From assembly GCF_031450785.1 (NCBI RefSeq), contig NZ_JARTWB010000002.1:1488001-1552000 (forward strand): a DNA stretch of 64,000 nt, written 5' to 3'. Below, one piece after another: positions 52,575 to 60,916 of this stretch (the first letter of the stretch is position 1; each line of letters opens with the position of its first letter). Source of the stretch: Caballeronia sp. LZ062. Lineage in GTDB: Bacteria; Pseudomonadota; Gammaproteobacteria; Burkholderiales; Burkholderiaceae. Under the pieces are notes generated by a model, which saw nothing but the letters and a program-made list of their open reading frames with translations, was not told where the DNA came from and made no database searches. The position numbers and the translations under genes were made by a program.

Positions 52575-52719
52575 CCTGTGTCCTTGCGTGATCGACGGCC
52601 TGCCGTTGCGCGCGTTCTCTGGCGCGCCGGTCCGTCGGCGATTATGCGTGAGGCGTGCGGGGTTGTCGAATGGCTTTCAATAGACGCGCGTGTGCGGCGG
52701 ATCGCGCGTCGAGGCGGTT

Positions 52720-52747
52720 TTGGCGCGCCCCGGCGCAATGGTAGAAT
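52720..52747 (+). promoter_or_regulatory. Promoter of tRNA-Leu
   Basis: TTGGCG (52720-52725) and TAGAAT (52742-52747) are 16 bp apart; transcription would start about 6 nt before the mature tRNA 5' end. Confidence 0.6.
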
Positions 52748-52759
52748 CGCGTCCGCCCT

Positions 52760-52844
52760 GCCGGGGTGATGAAATTGGTAAACATAGCGGACTTAAAATC
52801 CGCCGCCTAACGGCTTGCCGGTTCGAGTCCGGTCCCCGGCACCA
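52760..52844 (+). tRNA. tRNA-Leu (anticodon UAA)
   Basis: A complete 85-nt class II tRNA: acceptor GCCGGGG pairs with CCCCGGC, followed by A and an encoded CCA. The anticodon stem GCGGA/TCCGC has the loop CTTAAAA with anticodon TAA. There is a long variable arm (CCTAACGG region), and T arm CCGGTTCGAGTCCGG. Its 3' half is the left attachment site of the island that follows. Confidence 0.96.
52795..52844 (+). repeat. attL-like direct repeat (3' end of tRNA-Leu)
   Basis: These 50 bp, from the anticodon loop (AAAATCCGCCGCC) to the terminal CCA, recur without mismatch at 60703-60752. This is the standard sign of site-specific integration into a tRNA 3' end. Confidence 0.9.
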
Positions 52845-52996
52845 CTGTGCCAATAAGCCTTGTTGGGCTCACGGCGGTGACGCGTCAAAATGGCAGTGTG
52901 TATTTTTTGTGCCAGAGTCAATTCTGACGACACTCCTGGAGCCATCCATGTCGAGGCATCCGCGTGTCTGCGGCGGGCCGAGAACAGCACAGATGA

Positions 52997-53618
52997 ACCG
53001 CGTGCGTAGCATCCGGCGTTACATGGCGCAATATCTTATGGAAGACTGAAGCGATAGCAGACGCCGCACTACTTGGAACCATTGCTGGTGGCGTCATCGG
53101 CTTCCTCAGCGCGGCCGGAAAGGACCTACTGGACAAACAACGGAAGTCGCGCGCTCTCGCACTGTCGTTTCGAGGCGCCATCGACTCGCTCGTTGCAATC
53201 GTGGATCGTCGACAGTTTCCGGAAATGATCGAGGCCTACGCCGCAGCCGTAGAAGCGGGTCACCAAAAGCAGATTTTCAAGGTAAAGGCGTCTGCGGACG
53301 ATCAGGAGATCTACAACAAGAACGTCGGGAGACTGGGGCTCTTGCGCGGCCGACTGCCGGAATCGATACCAGCGTTCTACACGGTCACTAACTCGATGTT
53401 GGCGGACTTCGAATGTTTTTACGACGCTGTTTGGGACAAGGAGCCTAACGAGTTCTCATTCGGCTCTACCGGGACAGGGGCGGCCTCCCGAGGACGCTCG
53501 CGAATGCGCCGACGAGATAAATGCGCAAGTTAGCGAGCACTGCAGTTCTTCTTCACTGCTAGCTCGTGAGCGAGCAGTTGCCGCTTCGTTTCAACAGAAT
53601 CGTCAGGGGAGACCGTGA
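52997..53618 (+). pseudogene. Decayed small hypothetical gene in the island
   Basis: A frame open from 52997 encodes a protein-like stretch, ALLGTIAGGVIGFLSAAGKD followed by RKSRALALSFRGAIDSLV, with one membrane-type helix. However, it has no ATG until 53201, deep inside the hydrophobic and helical region. Near 53465-53480 the protein-like reading moves to another frame (PPEDARECADEINAQ) and ends at a TGA at 53616-53618. Loss of start plus one frameshift suggests a decayed gene. The family is not recognised. Confidence 0.5.
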
Positions 53619-53981
53619 TCGGTTTCACCCAGTCGCACGCCGCGCACACTTCTAACTGCTGATGTGGCCTCGGCAAAGCGTTTCGCCCGGCCCCGCCGGG
53701 CTTTTACTATTCTCCTGTGCCACCAATGCGCACGCACGCCCACAGGTGATGCGCGTTCTGGGTGCGGGCGATTGCGGCGGATGATGAGGATGATGGGAAT
53801 GCGCCGCCTCGCCTAACAATTGCGGTCAGACCGGGTGAAATCGCGCTTTCATCGCCTCGATGATTGGGCGGACGCTCAACCGGCCGAAGACGCTCGACGA
53901 CCGCATCGGCTTGAAGACCGGAGCCGATGACTCGAAAAACGACGTGTTTCTCGCGTAGTTCGACAAATCGAAGATGTCTCC
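53619..53981 (+). other. Decayed sequence between island remnants and the oxygenase gene
   Basis: About 360 bp with no intact gene. A hairpin GCCCGG (53685-53690) with CCGGGC (53696-53701) and TTTTA forms a possible terminator for the preceding remnant. A frame ending at the TAG near 53957 reads MIGRTLNRPKTLDDRIGLKT, which looks like the tail of a lost gene. Confidence 0.4.
53685..53705 (+). terminator. Rho-independent terminator after the first island remnant
   Basis: A 6-bp GC stem (53685-53690 with 53696-53701) is followed by TTTT. Confidence 0.6.
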
Positions 53982-54116
53982 ATGGGTTATCTTTCAAACT
54001 CGATGGGATACGCTCCCGCGTGTCCGTTTGCAGTGTCGAATTGGAATACGAAGATCAGCGATAAAAAGTTGCTGGCCAATTTCAGTTCTCTCACGCATTT
54101 CTTGTCTGATTTCTGA
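53982..54116 (+). CDS. Possible 44-residue small protein upstream of the oxygenase
   Basis: The frame runs from the ATG at 53982 to the TGA at 54114-54116. It starts MGYLSNSMGYAPACPFAVSN and ends LLANFSSLTHFLSDF. The stop codon overlaps the first base of the AAGGAGGG that serves the next gene. There is no clear ribosome site of its own, and the frame is open upstream to 53931 without ATG. It could be a coupled small gene, a leader peptide or the tail of a decayed gene. Confidence 0.3.
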   Translation: MGYLSNSMGYAPACPFAVSNWNTKISDKKLLANFSSLTHFLSDF

Positions 54117-54126
54117 AGGAGGGAGC

Positions 54127-54996
54127 TTGGATCCTTGGGTGTTTTCGGGACTTAAGCCAGATGACGTGGCCAGCCATCTCGATGAATTGAGTGAATGCTA
54201 TGCTGAGCATGGACTCGTCGTGATGCCGGGCCTACTCGCCGGCAATGAGGACTTTGTTCGTTACCTTGACGCAATTCGGTTCATGTTCGGCCAAATCTTC
54301 GCGCGATATGGCGAGCGTATTGCGCAAGGTGAGGATATTGGTGACATCCTTGTCAGGCTAAAACGGATTGCGCCGCTGGACGGTCGCATTGTCGCCGATA
54401 TGGGGACACAGCCGAACAAGTTCGCGGCGGGGAATCGAATTAAATTCGCCGACTTCGTCACTCGATTGCTGGAAAAAATCTTTGGCAACGATGCGGTGAT
54501 TGCAACACCCCAAGCGGGCGACACGTTGCATCTCTTCATGCCGGGGGAAGAGTTCCACCGATATAATCTGCCGATTCACCAAGACTATCAATACCTGATG
54601 CAATCTCCGCGACAAGCGACGCTTTATCTCGGGCTATCTCGTCCGTACGGAGATGCGGGGGGACTCGAGTACTGGCCGGGATCGCACAAACTTGGCGTAC
54701 TGCCTTGCGAACGAAACGAAAACGGAGCGTTCCGGGTAATGAATGGCGACGAGTTGATGAAGCAGTTCCGACACGAACGCTACTTGTGGGAAGTCGGAGA
54801 CGTATCCTTATTCGATAGTCTGATGTGTCATCGCTCCATACCGAACACCTCGGCCGATCGGGGCAGGTCAGTCCAGATCTTTCGATTCTCAGATTTGAAC
54901 AATGTGGTCGGCGAGAAGTACGACTGGCGGTCAACCATATACGAACGTCGAGGAGCGCGGTTCGAAGCTGAACACGCGGAACTCTTCAAGGAATAG
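54127..54996 (+). CDS. PhyH-family Fe(II)/2-oxoglutarate-dependent dioxygenase
   Basis: A 289-residue oxygenase of the phytanoyl-CoA dioxygenase family. The iron ligands are visible as HQD (in PIHQDYQYLMQS) and the distal His in SLMCHRSIPN, with the 2-oxoglutarate-binding Arg likely in RGRSVQIF. GGLEYWPGSHKLG is typical of PhyH. The start is a TTG at 54127, because a strong AAGGAGGG lies 5 bp before it and the protein then begins at the family-like (M)DPWVFSGLKPDD; no ATG is suitably placed. Base composition is lower in GC than in the flanking chromosome, indicating transfer. The substrate is unknown; neighbours suggest a surface-glycan or small-molecule hydroxylation. Confidence 0.8.
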   Translation: MDPWVFSGLKPDDVASHLDELSECYAEHGLVVMPGLLAGNEDFVRYLDAIRFMFGQIFARYGERIAQGEDIGDILVRLKRIAPLDGRIVADMGTQPNKFAAGNRIKFADFVTRLLEKIFGNDAVIATPQAGDTLHLFMPGEEFHRYNLPIHQDYQYLMQSPRQATLYLGLSRPYGDAGGLEYWPGSHKLGVLPCERNENGAFRVMNGDELMKQFRHERYLWEVGDVSLFDSLMCHRSIPNTSADRGRSVQIFRFSDLNNVVGEKYDWRSTIYERRGARFEAEHAELFKE

Positions 54997-55807
54997 CTGT
55001 CCCGACCGTCGGCCATGATTTGGCCGATTCCTCTCGCCTGTATTGGCCTTGCTAGCCGTTCCCGGCTTCGCTCGGTTGCACCCGCAGCGCCGGTGCCGTA
55101 TGAGTGCATGTCGAACGGCTTACCGCTCGCCGTCACTCTCCCGGCCACTTGCCGTGCGCAATCGTCCATACCACACCGGCCACTGTGAGCAACGGAGCCA
55201 AGGCCATGGCTGTGCTTCAAAGGGAGCGCGCGGTGCGCGCGAAGAACGTCGCGCTTTGCCTTGCCCGGTTGCATATGCCGACGAGCGCCCAAGTGTTCGT
55301 CTCGATGCGTCGAGACCGCTCATCGGCCGCCTTCGTCAGCGCTGTGCTCTCTTCGATCGACTCGTGGACACCGGCAAATCGGCTGTCGATCTGTGCCTGC
55401 ATATCCTCGCATCTCTGATCGTTCTTGGCGAAGCGCTCATCAATGTCGAGTTGTCGTTCTACATGCTCAGGTGGATTCAAAAAGTGGCTTCGGCAATAGA
55501 AACCCCGTACAAGGCGGGGTTTGGAGACGGATGACCGGTAATCTATTGCCATCCACCCTGCCCGCATGATCTGGTCGCGATACGCGTACCAATCACGCAG
55601 ATGGGAAGAGCGTTAGCCGATCGAACTGGCGATGCAATTCGCCGACGTTTGAGAAGTGTTGAGAAAGCCCGCTCCGGGCGAGCAGCCATGGCTCGGTCGA
55701 TCAGGCAGTTAGAATGGCAAACCGCGCAGTATTTCTCAAGTAGCAGCAAGAAACCCTGCTGCATAGGTCGGCAAGCCGCGTAGCATGCACTCAGCACATT
55801 GCACTCA
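54997..55807. other. Decayed region between the oxygenase and the GT-C-like gene
   Basis: About 800 bp without an intact gene. It includes a broken minus-strand phage-like gene (55133-55500). A GC-poorer stretch just before 55808 presumably holds the promoter for the membrane protein. The other open frames show no family-like sequence. Confidence 0.5.
55133..55500 (-). pseudogene. Frameshifted small phage-type coiled-coil membrane protein
   Basis: On the minus strand a coiled-coil stretch (DERFAKNDQRCEDMQAQIDS, then ADERSRRIETNT) is followed, in a different frame, by a hydrophobic end, ALAPLLTVAGVVWTIAHGKW, and a TGA at 55133-55135. A helical N-terminus plus one C-terminal membrane helix is common for small prophage-encoded proteins. 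At least one frameshift lies between 55190 and 55290, and no good start codon remains. Confidence 0.5.
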
Positions 55808-58030
55808 ATGCAACAATCAAATCAAACGAGTAGGAACCGTTCGTACGCATGGGTCGCATTCTTGGCGGCTCTGGCTTCCATTCTGACGCTTCTCTATGTG
55901 CTCCCCCGCGCCCCATCCGGAAATCTGACGGTCGTTGTACTGCATGATCGATCAGCACACCTGCCAAAGCTAACCATCAACCTTGATGCAGGACACGGAT
56001 TCAGGCCACGCCTTGCCTTCCCTTTTCCCTCGGGTCAGACTAGCAACATGGTCGATCTACCAGGTGCCAAGGTCGACCAGATTACCTTTGACACCGCCCC
56101 GACGAGAATCTGGCAGATAGCGAATGGCGATCCAACCTCCATCCGGTTGGTCGAATTTGATAGCGGAGCCAGGCCAAGTGCCCATGTCAAGGAAGGCGAT
56201 ACAGGCACAATTGTTCAAGCTACTGCCGCTCCAGAAAACCCATCCGGTGGAACAGCGCGCCTATTCTTCATCGCTATAAAGACGGTGACGGGCGTACGCG
56301 CCGGCTGGTCACGCGCCTACCTTCAGATTCCGTCCTGGCAGGCGCCAACCCACTCCGTGCGACGTATTGCCTTCCCAGATTTGCAGGGGCACAAGTTAGA
56401 CGTTTTCCGTCTTGCGCCTGATTCCGGGGCTTTCCTTCCGCTCGCAGAGACCGAGACTGGGGTCTACAAGTATTCATCGATTGCCGAACCTGATAGCCGG
56501 GCGGAAATCGCCCGCAAGCTCAGCACGGCAATCATGGCAGGCTGTATTGTGCTGCTTGCTCTCCCGCTCATTAAGATCAAGCAGTTGGCCAATTCCATTT
56601 TCAAGCACGCGCAGGGAGCCGCGGTCACTTCTGTCTTCTGCATTGCTGCAATCTGGTCTGCCTTCATGCTGCTATTTTCTTGGCCGACCGTTCTCGGTTG
56701 GGATGCATTTTCTCCCGTAGTACAGCATGGAAGCCCTGGAATGTCTCTCTGGTATGGCCTGGGGTATCCCCTCATCACATCGGCATCAATAAACCTAGGC
56801 GGACTAGAGGTCGCCCTTGTTCTACGCATGGTCGTTTTCTTCATTGTCCTGATATGGGTCGCCTTGACGGCGATGAAGAGCGGTTCGTCGCCTTCCATCA
56901 TCGCTGCCTGGATCTTGCTCTGTGCTGGCCTGACATCTACGTCCATAGTCGTAGTTACCGAACTACGGGACTCGGTCAACGCAATCCTGCTCACCGCCTA
57001 CAGTGTACTGGCGTACACGACCATGAGAGGCGCGCCAAAGCCTTCGTTTGCGAGCACGTTGGGGCTGGTTCTGGGAGGTTTCGCCCTTGCTTTACTGCGT
57101 GTGGACAATATTCCCTTCGTATTCGTATTGCTGGTGGGATTGGTGACACTTCAGCGTTCGTCGCGCAGCCTCCTATGCGCGCTGGCTACAGCTATGGCGT
57201 GCTTGGCAGCTAATCCGGCGTTGGAATACTACCTGTTCCGGGGGGACAGTTATGTGCAAGGCGAAAAGCGTCTCTATGAGGAAGCGGCACTGATCAACCC
57301 TCTTGTCGGATACCTGAATGCGAATTCGGTGAGCGACACCGACAAGGACGAGCTGACTCAGGTTCTAGACAATGTCATTGACGTGCCATACGCCAAAGAG
57401 CACTGGAATCCATTTGGAATTGTCTACTGGCATGAGAAAAACAAGGGGGCTCCGTCACCACAGTCCTTGTCGCAACTCAAATCAGTCTACCTCCGCATGC
57501 TGCTTCGGTATCCCGCGACATACTTGAAAATGCGAGGCGCCACCATGCTGATGCTGCTGAATGAGGAGCGTGCAGCGTTACGGCTCACCGGCGGCTTCAA
57601 GTCCGCGATGCCTACTGAAAACTACAATTTCCGCGATCACCTCTTCAGCACGAGACCTGATCATGTGCTTCTTCGCGAACTCTCGGGCCTGTCGCGCCTC
57701 GATCATCTATCGCAGAGCGCAACGAAGCGGATCATCGATTTGTACGCGTCGATCGCGACTCACCTGCCTCCGCTCATTCTGGCCGGCATCCTGGCAATGA
57801 TGACGCGCCGAATCCCGGCTACGGGAATATTGGCGCTCGCAGCTGTAACGCGCGCCGGCGTGTTCTTTCTGCTCGCGCCAGCTACCATGTTCGCGTACCT
57901 GTCAGAACTGCAACTGTTCATGATCCTGCTGCCCCTCCTGGCAATCGCAGAATGGAGGTCCCGCAACGCGCCAAACTCAATCAGCCGATCGACACAGGTT
58001 TATCCGTCCAGGCGATCGGAAATGCGTTGA
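55808..58030 (+). CDS. Large polytopic membrane protein, GT-C-like (glycan modification)
   Basis: A 740-residue protein. After one N-terminal helix (WVAFLAALASILTLLYVLP) there is a soluble, probably periplasmic domain of about 210 residues. Ten or more helices follow from residue 240, with an acidic pair in the first loop (VLGWDAFSPVVQHG), as in GT-C glycosyltransferases that use polyprenyl-phosphate sugars. A second soluble loop lies at about 480-560. I cannot assign a named family; serotype-converting glucosyltransferases and DUF6020-like proteins have similar layouts. The ATG at 55808 is used (a TTG at 55799 would add three residues). GC is low for this genome. The acyltransferase gene converges on it. 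Confidence 0.6.
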   Translation: MQQSNQTSRNRSYAWVAFLAALASILTLLYVLPRAPSGNLTVVVLHDRSAHLPKLTINLDAGHGFRPRLAFPFPSGQTSNMVDLPGAKVDQITFDTAPTRIWQIANGDPTSIRLVEFDSGARPSAHVKEGDTGTIVQATAAPENPSGGTARLFFIAIKTVTGVRAGWSRAYLQIPSWQAPTHSVRRIAFPDLQGHKLDVFRLAPDSGAFLPLAETETGVYKYSSIAEPDSRAEIARKLSTAIMAGCIVLLALPLIKIKQLANSIFKHAQGAAVTSVFCIAAIWSAFMLLFSWPTVLGWDAFSPVVQHGSPGMSLWYGLGYPLITSASINLGGLEVALVLRMVVFFIVLIWVALTAMKSGSSPSIIAAWILLCAGLTSTSIVVVTELRDSVNAILLTAYSVLAYTTMRGAPKPSFASTLGLVLGGFALALLRVDNIPFVFVLLVGLVTLQRSSRSLLCALATAMACLAANPALEYYLFRGDSYVQGEKRLYEEAALINPLVGYLNANSVSDTDKDELTQVLDNVIDVPYAKEHWNPFGIVYWHEKNKGAPSPQSLSQLKSVYLRMLLRYPATYLKMRGATMLMLLNEERAALRLTGGFKSAMPTENYNFRDHLFSTRPDHVLLRELSGLSRLDHLSQSATKRIIDLYASIATHLPPLILAGILAMMTRRIPATGILALAAVTRAGVFFLLAPATMFAYLSELQLFMILLPLLAIAEWRSRNAPNSISRSTQVYPSRRSEMR

Positions 58031-58110
58031 TGTCAACACTATTTACCGACACCGTATCGCTTCCAGGCAAGCAGGGCTCGAAAGAAGAGCCACCCGAAGG
58101 TGACTCAAAC

Positions 58111-58133
58111 AAAAAGCCGCCCGAAGGCGGCTT
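58111..58133 (-). terminator. Terminator of the acyltransferase gene
   Basis: AAGCCGCC and GGCGGCTT (58114-58121, 58126-58133) enclose CGAA. On the minus strand a T-run follows, 49 bp beyond the acyltransferase stop. A second CGAA-loop hairpin (CCACC/GGTG) lies just beside it. Confidence 0.75.
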
Positions 58134-58181
58134 ATCGCACTAACCAAGCGACACCGGATAGGCCCGCGTCGAAACTCAGGC

Positions 58182-60149
58182 CTATTTGGATGGCAGGATC
58201 TCGCCTGCCATTTTCTGTGCTACATATCGCGCCCCTGCCAAAGAGAGGTGGCCGAAATCAATCGCGGTCAGGTCAGTCGCTTGTGAGCCGACTCTAGTCA
58301 AGCAGCCGGACTGATTGCAGAGCAAGTCGAGCAGAGAAATGTACTCAACGCCGCTCGCTTTGACAGCCTCGCGAAGAAGTGGATCAAGCTCTTGCGGGCG
58401 CGGGATTCTTCCGTAGAGCATATATTGCGGAGGCGCTGGATGGCCCGGCGTATCCGTGTAGTACTTGAGCATTACGTCCTGGAGCCTGCCGTTCCACATT
58501 GGAGCCGGTCCCACGACCACAATCTTGGTGTTTGGCAGAGTCGCTTTGACCGCTCCAAGCGTTTCACCGACCTTCTCGACAATCGCCGGATACTCCATCC
58601 AATAGTCACCATGCGTCCACGCAGAAACCATAACGAGCACCTGCGGCTGCAGCTCCTTGAGCGACTCGAGCACCGATTTATTGATGTCGGCGCAGTTCTT
58701 TCGGTATTCGAAGCTGACATTCAACAACGGCGGGCACGCCGACTGAGTGAGTTGTGCAACCCCGAAGCTGTGATTCTCCTGGAGCGAATGAAGACCTTGA
58801 TAGAACGCGCCGCCGAAAGAATCGCCCCACAGCGCTACGAGAGGCCGCTGCTTCTCGATGCAGTAGGAAGGACGTGTGCTGACGCTGACTTCCTGAATAA
58901 AGCACGTACCCGATCGAACGTCCGCCTGCCATTGAAAGTCGATCGGCGTCGCGAATGGCCTCAGGTCCGCCGGCAATCTGACGAGAAATCCGTTGGACAT
59001 CACCGCTGCTCCGCTGATCGAAGCCATAACCATCATAGACGCGGCGAGACCAGACACCGCATAGCGGGGCCGGATAGAAAACCGGAGTGGCCGCTCGACG
59101 ACCTTGAATGTGAGCCAAGCGAGGATGACCGCCACGACCAGTGCGCCGCCTCGCAACCTCCAATCGGCATCAAATGTCGGAATGCGCCGCCCTAAAACAA
59201 GAAGCGGCCAGTGCCACAGATACAGCGGATAACTGATCGAGCCGATCCATACCATCGGTCGGGATCCGAGCACAAATCGGTTCAGCAACGCTTGCGGACC
59301 CGCTGCAATAACAAGGCATGCACCGACGGTTGGAAGCAACGCCCAATATCCCGGAAACGCCCTGTGCTCGTCTAGAACAACGAAACCGACTGTGAACAGA
59401 ACCAGTCCAGTCGCCCCGACAACAGTGCCGAATCGCTCTACGAGTCGGCGAGCCGAGTGCACGCTCGTCGAGGACATGAAGAACGAGAGGAGCGCCCCGA
59501 TCATCAATTCCCAGAATCTTGAGACGGGCGAATAGAATCCCGCAACCGGATCATGCATGGTAAGGGCGACACACGCGACGAATGAGAACACCGTCGCCAC
59601 GACCGCCATAACGGCGAGTCGTCGATTCCACTTCCAGACTAAGAATAAAGCCACCGGCCATACCACGTAGAACTGCTCTTCGATCGCCAACGACCAAAGG
59701 TGCAGGAACGGCTTCGTGACAGATGCAGCATCGAAGTATCCTGCTTGGTGCCACAGAACGAAGTTCGATACAAAGGCCGCTCCAGCCAGCATCTCTGTGC
59801 CGAACTGAATAAAGTCCTGCGGCAACAGCATGGTCCAAGCAGCAACGAAGCTAGCCAGGAAAACAACAATGAGAGCCGGAAAGATTCGGCGGATTCGACG
59901 CGAATAGAATTCCGTGATACTGAAGCGGTTCAATTCCAATGACCCGACGAGGATTGTCGTAATCAGGAACCCCGAGATCACAAAGAAGATATCGACGCCG
60001 ATGAATCCACCGGGTAACAAGCTGGGGAAAGCATGAAAAAGCAACACTGAGGCAACGGCGATAGCACGCAACCCGTCAATGTCCTTTCGATACGCCGGAT
60101 GGCCGTCGTTCAAAAGCGGACGGCTTAACTTCTTGATCTCGTTCTTCAT
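58182..60149 (-). CDS. OafA-type acyltransferase with C-terminal SGNH domain
   Basis: A 655-residue inner-membrane acyltransferase (acyltransferase-3 family) fused to a periplasmic SGNH hydrolase-like domain, the layout of O-antigen O-acetylases such as OafA. The AT3 part (about 20-370) starts with YRKDIDGLRAIAVASVLLFH and has FFVISGFLIT, FYSRRIRRIFPAL and the catalytic-type SLAIEEQFYVVWP. The SGNH part (about 420-655) has ALWGDSFGGA (Ser), VVGPAPMW and DFGHLSLAGARYVA (Asp/His). It would O-acylate a surface polysaccharide. GC is lower than in the flanks. It converges on the GT-C-like gene and has its own terminator. Confidence 0.92.
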   Translation of the reverse strand: MKNEIKKLSRPLLNDGHPAYRKDIDGLRAIAVASVLLFHAFPSLLPGGFIGVDIFFVISGFLITTILVGSLELNRFSITEFYSRRIRRIFPALIVVFLASFVAAWTMLLPQDFIQFGTEMLAGAAFVSNFVLWHQAGYFDAASVTKPFLHLWSLAIEEQFYVVWPVALFLVWKWNRRLAVMAVVATVFSFVACVALTMHDPVAGFYSPVSRFWELMIGALLSFFMSSTSVHSARRLVERFGTVVGATGLVLFTVGFVVLDEHRAFPGYWALLPTVGACLVIAAGPQALLNRFVLGSRPMVWIGSISYPLYLWHWPLLVLGRRIPTFDADWRLRGGALVVAVILAWLTFKVVERPLRFSIRPRYAVSGLAASMMVMASISGAAVMSNGFLVRLPADLRPFATPIDFQWQADVRSGTCFIQEVSVSTRPSYCIEKQRPLVALWGDSFGGAFYQGLHSLQENHSFGVAQLTQSACPPLLNVSFEYRKNCADINKSVLESLKELQPQVLVMVSAWTHGDYWMEYPAIVEKVGETLGAVKATLPNTKIVVVGPAPMWNGRLQDVMLKYYTDTPGHPAPPQYMLYGRIPRPQELDPLLREAVKASGVEYISLLDLLCNQSGCLTRVGSQATDLTAIDFGHLSLAGARYVAQKMAGEILPSK

Positions 60150-60363
60150 TTCGCGTCAAGCCGGAGCTAAGGGTGATATCGAACGCGCCATTATAGGCGC
60201 TCTCGCATAAGCCCCCCGAACGACATCAGCTTACTTAGTGCACCAGTTTCGCAATCGGGGTGCGGCTCTTTTACCTTTGCCGACGGGCGCGTCCGGCACT
60301 CAGCACCGCCCGCCTTAGGTACTGTTTCCATTGCTCTGAAAGCACCACTTTCGAGCGGTAGCC
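60150..60363. other. Intergenic region upstream of the acyltransferase gene
   Basis: About 214 bp that should contain the acyltransferase promoter. I see no gene or clear consensus element in it. Confidence 0.3.
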
Positions 60364-60681
60364 TCACCGATATCTATTGCGTCTCGCAGCGGAGCAATCA
60401 CCGCACGCCTGGGCGAGTACCACGTTACGCGTCGCGGTGTTCTCCGCGAGCACTGCGGTCGCAGACTTCGGAGGCTCAATGCACTCCAAGAATGACGTTC
60501 CGTCGTAGACCATTCCTGCGACTACGTTGTCGTCGCATTGAACCAGCGACTGGCGGAACTCTCCGGTGAAGCGCCCTTCGATAGGAACCTCGTTCCGGTC
60601 ATCGCCCAGCATCGGCTCGATGATCTCCATGAGCCGGTCTTCATTCAGATACCGTGTAAGCCCAGCGCAACAACTGTTCAT
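60364..60681 (-). CDS. Hypothetical protein at the right end of the island
   Basis: A 105-residue open frame on the minus strand starting 21 bp inside the right repeat. The sequence is protein-like (DRLMEIIEPMLGDDRNEVPI, then FRQSLVQCDDNVVAGMVYDG) with six cysteines. It has no signal peptide or known motif, and no clear ribosome site. It may be real or the stub of a gene lost at the island border. Confidence 0.4.
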   Translation of the reverse strand: MNSCCAGLTRYLNEDRLMEIIEPMLGDDRNEVPIEGRFTGEFRQSLVQCDDNVVAGMVYDGTSFLECIEPPKSATAVLAENTATRNVVLAQACGDCSAARRNRYR

Positions 60682-60702
60682 GCATAGAGTGCGTTGAGAC
60701 CG

Positions 60703-60752
60703 AAAATCCGCCGCCTAACGGCTTGCCGGTTCGAGTCCGGTCCCCGGCACCA
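60703..60752 (+). repeat. attR-like direct repeat (copy of tRNA-Leu 3' end)
   Basis: A perfect 50-bp copy of 52795-52844. No tRNA 5' half precedes it, so it is the attachment-site remnant and not a second tRNA gene. Confidence 0.9.
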
Positions 60753-60916
60753 GGTGTGAACCGCGTATTCGTTGCACGAACTCTTCACGGCGGCATCAGC
60801 ACAGACTGCGGCGCTCATCGAGCAGTCCGCACGCGGCGGCGAGTTATTTAGCATCCCTCATGCTTGGATGCACGCCAAAGTCCCTGCCCGCATCAAGCGC
60901 TACAGCCCATGCTCCA
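60753..60916. other. Non-coding stretch beyond the island
   Basis: Chromosomal sequence returning to high GC, with only short open frames and no family-like sequence. Confidence 0.3.

Larger units (their letters stand above)
52795..60752. mobile_element. Genomic island integrated at tRNA-Leu, no integrase seen
   Basis: The element is bounded by perfect 50-bp repeats of the tRNA 3' end and is about 7.9 kb. The interior has visibly lower GC and less third-position bias than the flanks, especially 54.1-60.1 kb. It contains broken genes near both the left side and the middle, plus three intact cargo genes (Fe(II)/2-oxoglutarate oxygenase, GT-C-like membrane protein, acyltransferase-SGNH). No tyrosine recombinase or other mobility gene is visible, so it is probably a decayed or helper-dependent element. 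Confidence 0.85.

Noticed and set aside
52845..53980. Integrase gene expected beside the tRNA att site
   Set aside because: None of the six frames shows the tyrosine recombinase R..HxxR..Y pattern; only decayed fragments are present.
60703..60752. Second tRNA-Leu gene
   Set aside because: Only the 3' 50 bases are present; the acceptor 5' strand, D arm and 5' half of the anticodon arm are missing.
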